In this document: piece after piece, positions 4,810 through 5,695 of the stretch
Layout of the letters: every line of letters begins with the position of its first letter
Numbering within the stretch: position 1 is the first letter of the stretch
From: an uncultured Ruminococcus sp.
GTDB lineage: Bacteria > Bacillota > Clostridia > Oscillospirales > Acutalibacteraceae
DNA length: 5,695 nucleotides
Reading direction: 5' to 3'
Assembly: GCA_902783065.1 (NCBI GenBank)
Contig: CACZPV010000017.1
Coordinates: 1 to 5,695 of the forward strand
The notes under the pieces: model-generated
What the model was told of the DNA's origin: nothing
Database searches by the model: none
What the model saw: only the letters and a program-made list of their open reading frames with translations
Program-made: the position numbers and the translations under genes

Positions 4810-5647
4810 ACAGGCAATCGGAGTGTTTGATTCGGGACTCGGAGGGCTGACAGCGGTAAAAGAGCTTATCAAAGTACTTCCGCAGGAAAATATTATTTAT
4901 TTCGGTGATACCGCCAGAGTTCCTTACGGTACAAGAAGTGATAAAACAATCAGAAAATATGCCAGACAGGATGCAGATTTTTTGCTTTCAAAAGATGTTA
5001 AGCTTATTATAGCTGCCTGCGGCACGGTTAGTTCAGTTGCCACAGAACTGTATGAAAGTCTTCCCGTGCCTTTTACAGGAGTAGTTATTCCGACTGCTAC
5101 TGCTGCGGTTAAGGCTACCCGTAACGGAAAAATCGGTATTATCGGTACTCCGGCAACCGTCAAAAGCTGTTCATACAAAAAGGAAATTCTGAAACAAAAT
5201 GACCGGATTACCGTATATCAGCAGGATTGTCCCCTGTTTGTATCACTTGTGGAAAACGGGTTTATTTCGGCTGACGATGATATTGTCAGGCTGGTTGTAG
5301 AAAGGTATCTGTCGGAAATGAAACAGGAGGGAATTGATACTCTGATTCTCGGCTGTACACATTTTCCTATTATTGCTCAGGCAATATCCGACTATCTCGG
5401 AAAAAATGTTGCGCTTATCGATTCGGGAAAGGAAACAGCACTGTACGCAGCGAATATTCTTGGCAGCAATAATCTTCTGAATACCAGCAGTACGCTTGGT
5501 TCATGTTCCTATTATGTAAGTGATACAGTCGAAGGTTTCCGCAAAACTGCTGATGTATTTCTTGGTAAAAGTGTAGAAGATGAGGCAGTACATATTAACA
5601 TTGATCAGTTGGTTTCAGCTGATAATTCAGTCGGACGTCAAAAATAA
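4802..5647 (+). CDS. murI: glutamate racemase
   Basis: This cofactor-independent cytoplasmic racemase converts L-glutamate to D-glutamate, which MurD adds as the second residue of the stem peptide. From ATG 4802 the protein has 281 residues, in the usual range. Motifs: GVFDSGLGGLT (7-17) with catalytic-site Asp10; YFGDTARVPYG; the first catalytic Cys73 in AACGTVSS; IIGTPATVKS; and the second catalytic Cys185 in LGCTHFP with His187. The first Cys motif reads CGT where many racemases have CNT. From memory CGT is common in clostridial MurI, so activity is expected. ATG 4802 lies before the ddl TGA (4807-4809), an 8-base overlap suggesting translational coupling. Together with ddl it supplies both D-amino acid parts of the stem peptide. 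Aspartate racemase is less likely given the MurI-specific motifs. Confidence 0.96.
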   Translation: MSEQAIGVFDSGLGGLTAVKELIKVLPQENIIYFGDTARVPYGTRSDKTIRKYARQDADFLLSKDVKLIIAACGTVSSVATELYESLPVPFTGVVIPTATAAVKATRNGKIGIIGTPATVKSCSYKKEILKQNDRITVYQQDCPLFVSLVENGFISADDDIVRLVVERYLSEMKQEGIDTLILGCTHFPIIAQAISDYLGKNVALIDSGKETALYAANILGSNNLLNTSSTLGSCSYYVSDTVEGFRKTADVFLGKSVEDEAVHINIDQLVSADNSVGRQK

Positions 5648-5670
5648 AAACATTCGTAAGGGGTGCTGCG

Positions 5671-5695
5671 GTGCTGAGAAACCTGCTTCACGGAC
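5671..5695 (+). CDS. start of a probable third operon gene (3' partial)
   Basis: A GTG at 5671 follows AAGGGG (5658-5663) with a 7-base gap and opens a frame to the window end, reading MLRNLLHG. It begins 23 bases after the murI stop with no terminator between, so it is probably co-transcribed with ddl-murI. Eight residues are too few to identify the product. Confidence 0.45.

Overview
The window looks like chromosomal DNA from a low-to-moderate GC Gram-positive anaerobe of the Clostridia, most like Ruminococcus or a relative (Oscillospiraceae). This is judged from protein style, not from a database search: a Glu/Ser-rich surface protein with an NlpC/P60 domain, a clostridial-type D-Ala-D-Ala ligase and a glutamate racemase with an ACGT active-site motif. 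Everything recognisable concerns the cell envelope or peptidoglycan.

Layout: (1) 1-462, plus strand: the 3' end of a gene whose start lies outside the window. It encodes a Ser/Glu/Tyr repeat linker followed by a small C-terminal domain that may be DUF4854-like. (2) 463-707: a hairpin-rich convergent intergenic region ending in a strong bidirectional terminator. (3) 708-3113, minus strand: an 801-residue exported, probably membrane-anchored cell wall hydrolase. Its order is signal peptide, NlpC/P60 peptidase, one cell-wall-binding-like repeat, a ~186-residue Glu/Ser linker, four PG_binding_1-like modules and a C-terminal membrane segment. (4) 3114-3726: a divergent intergenic region. It holds a good promoter for the hydrolase with a WalR-like box, a ~400-base stretch without a convincing gene, and a promoter for ddl that contains a perfect 11-bp tandem repeat. 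(5) 3727-5647, plus strand: ddl and murI, overlapping by 8 bases. (6) 5671 to the end: the first codons of a probable third gene of that operon.

How the genes fit together: MurI supplies D-glutamate and Ddl supplies D-alanyl-D-alanine for the peptidoglycan stem peptide. The divergent hydrolase is built to cut stem peptides in the finished wall, so synthesis and remodelling genes sit back to back. No mobile element, CRISPR array, tRNA, rRNA or toxin/defence system was seen. The most interesting points are regulatory (WalR-like box, 11-bp repeat in the ddl promoter), architectural (acidic repeat linkers in two neighbouring convergent genes, a degenerate or absent sorting signal) and the unexplained ~400-base stretch upstream of ddl. 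I did not find convincing evidence of an undescribed system.
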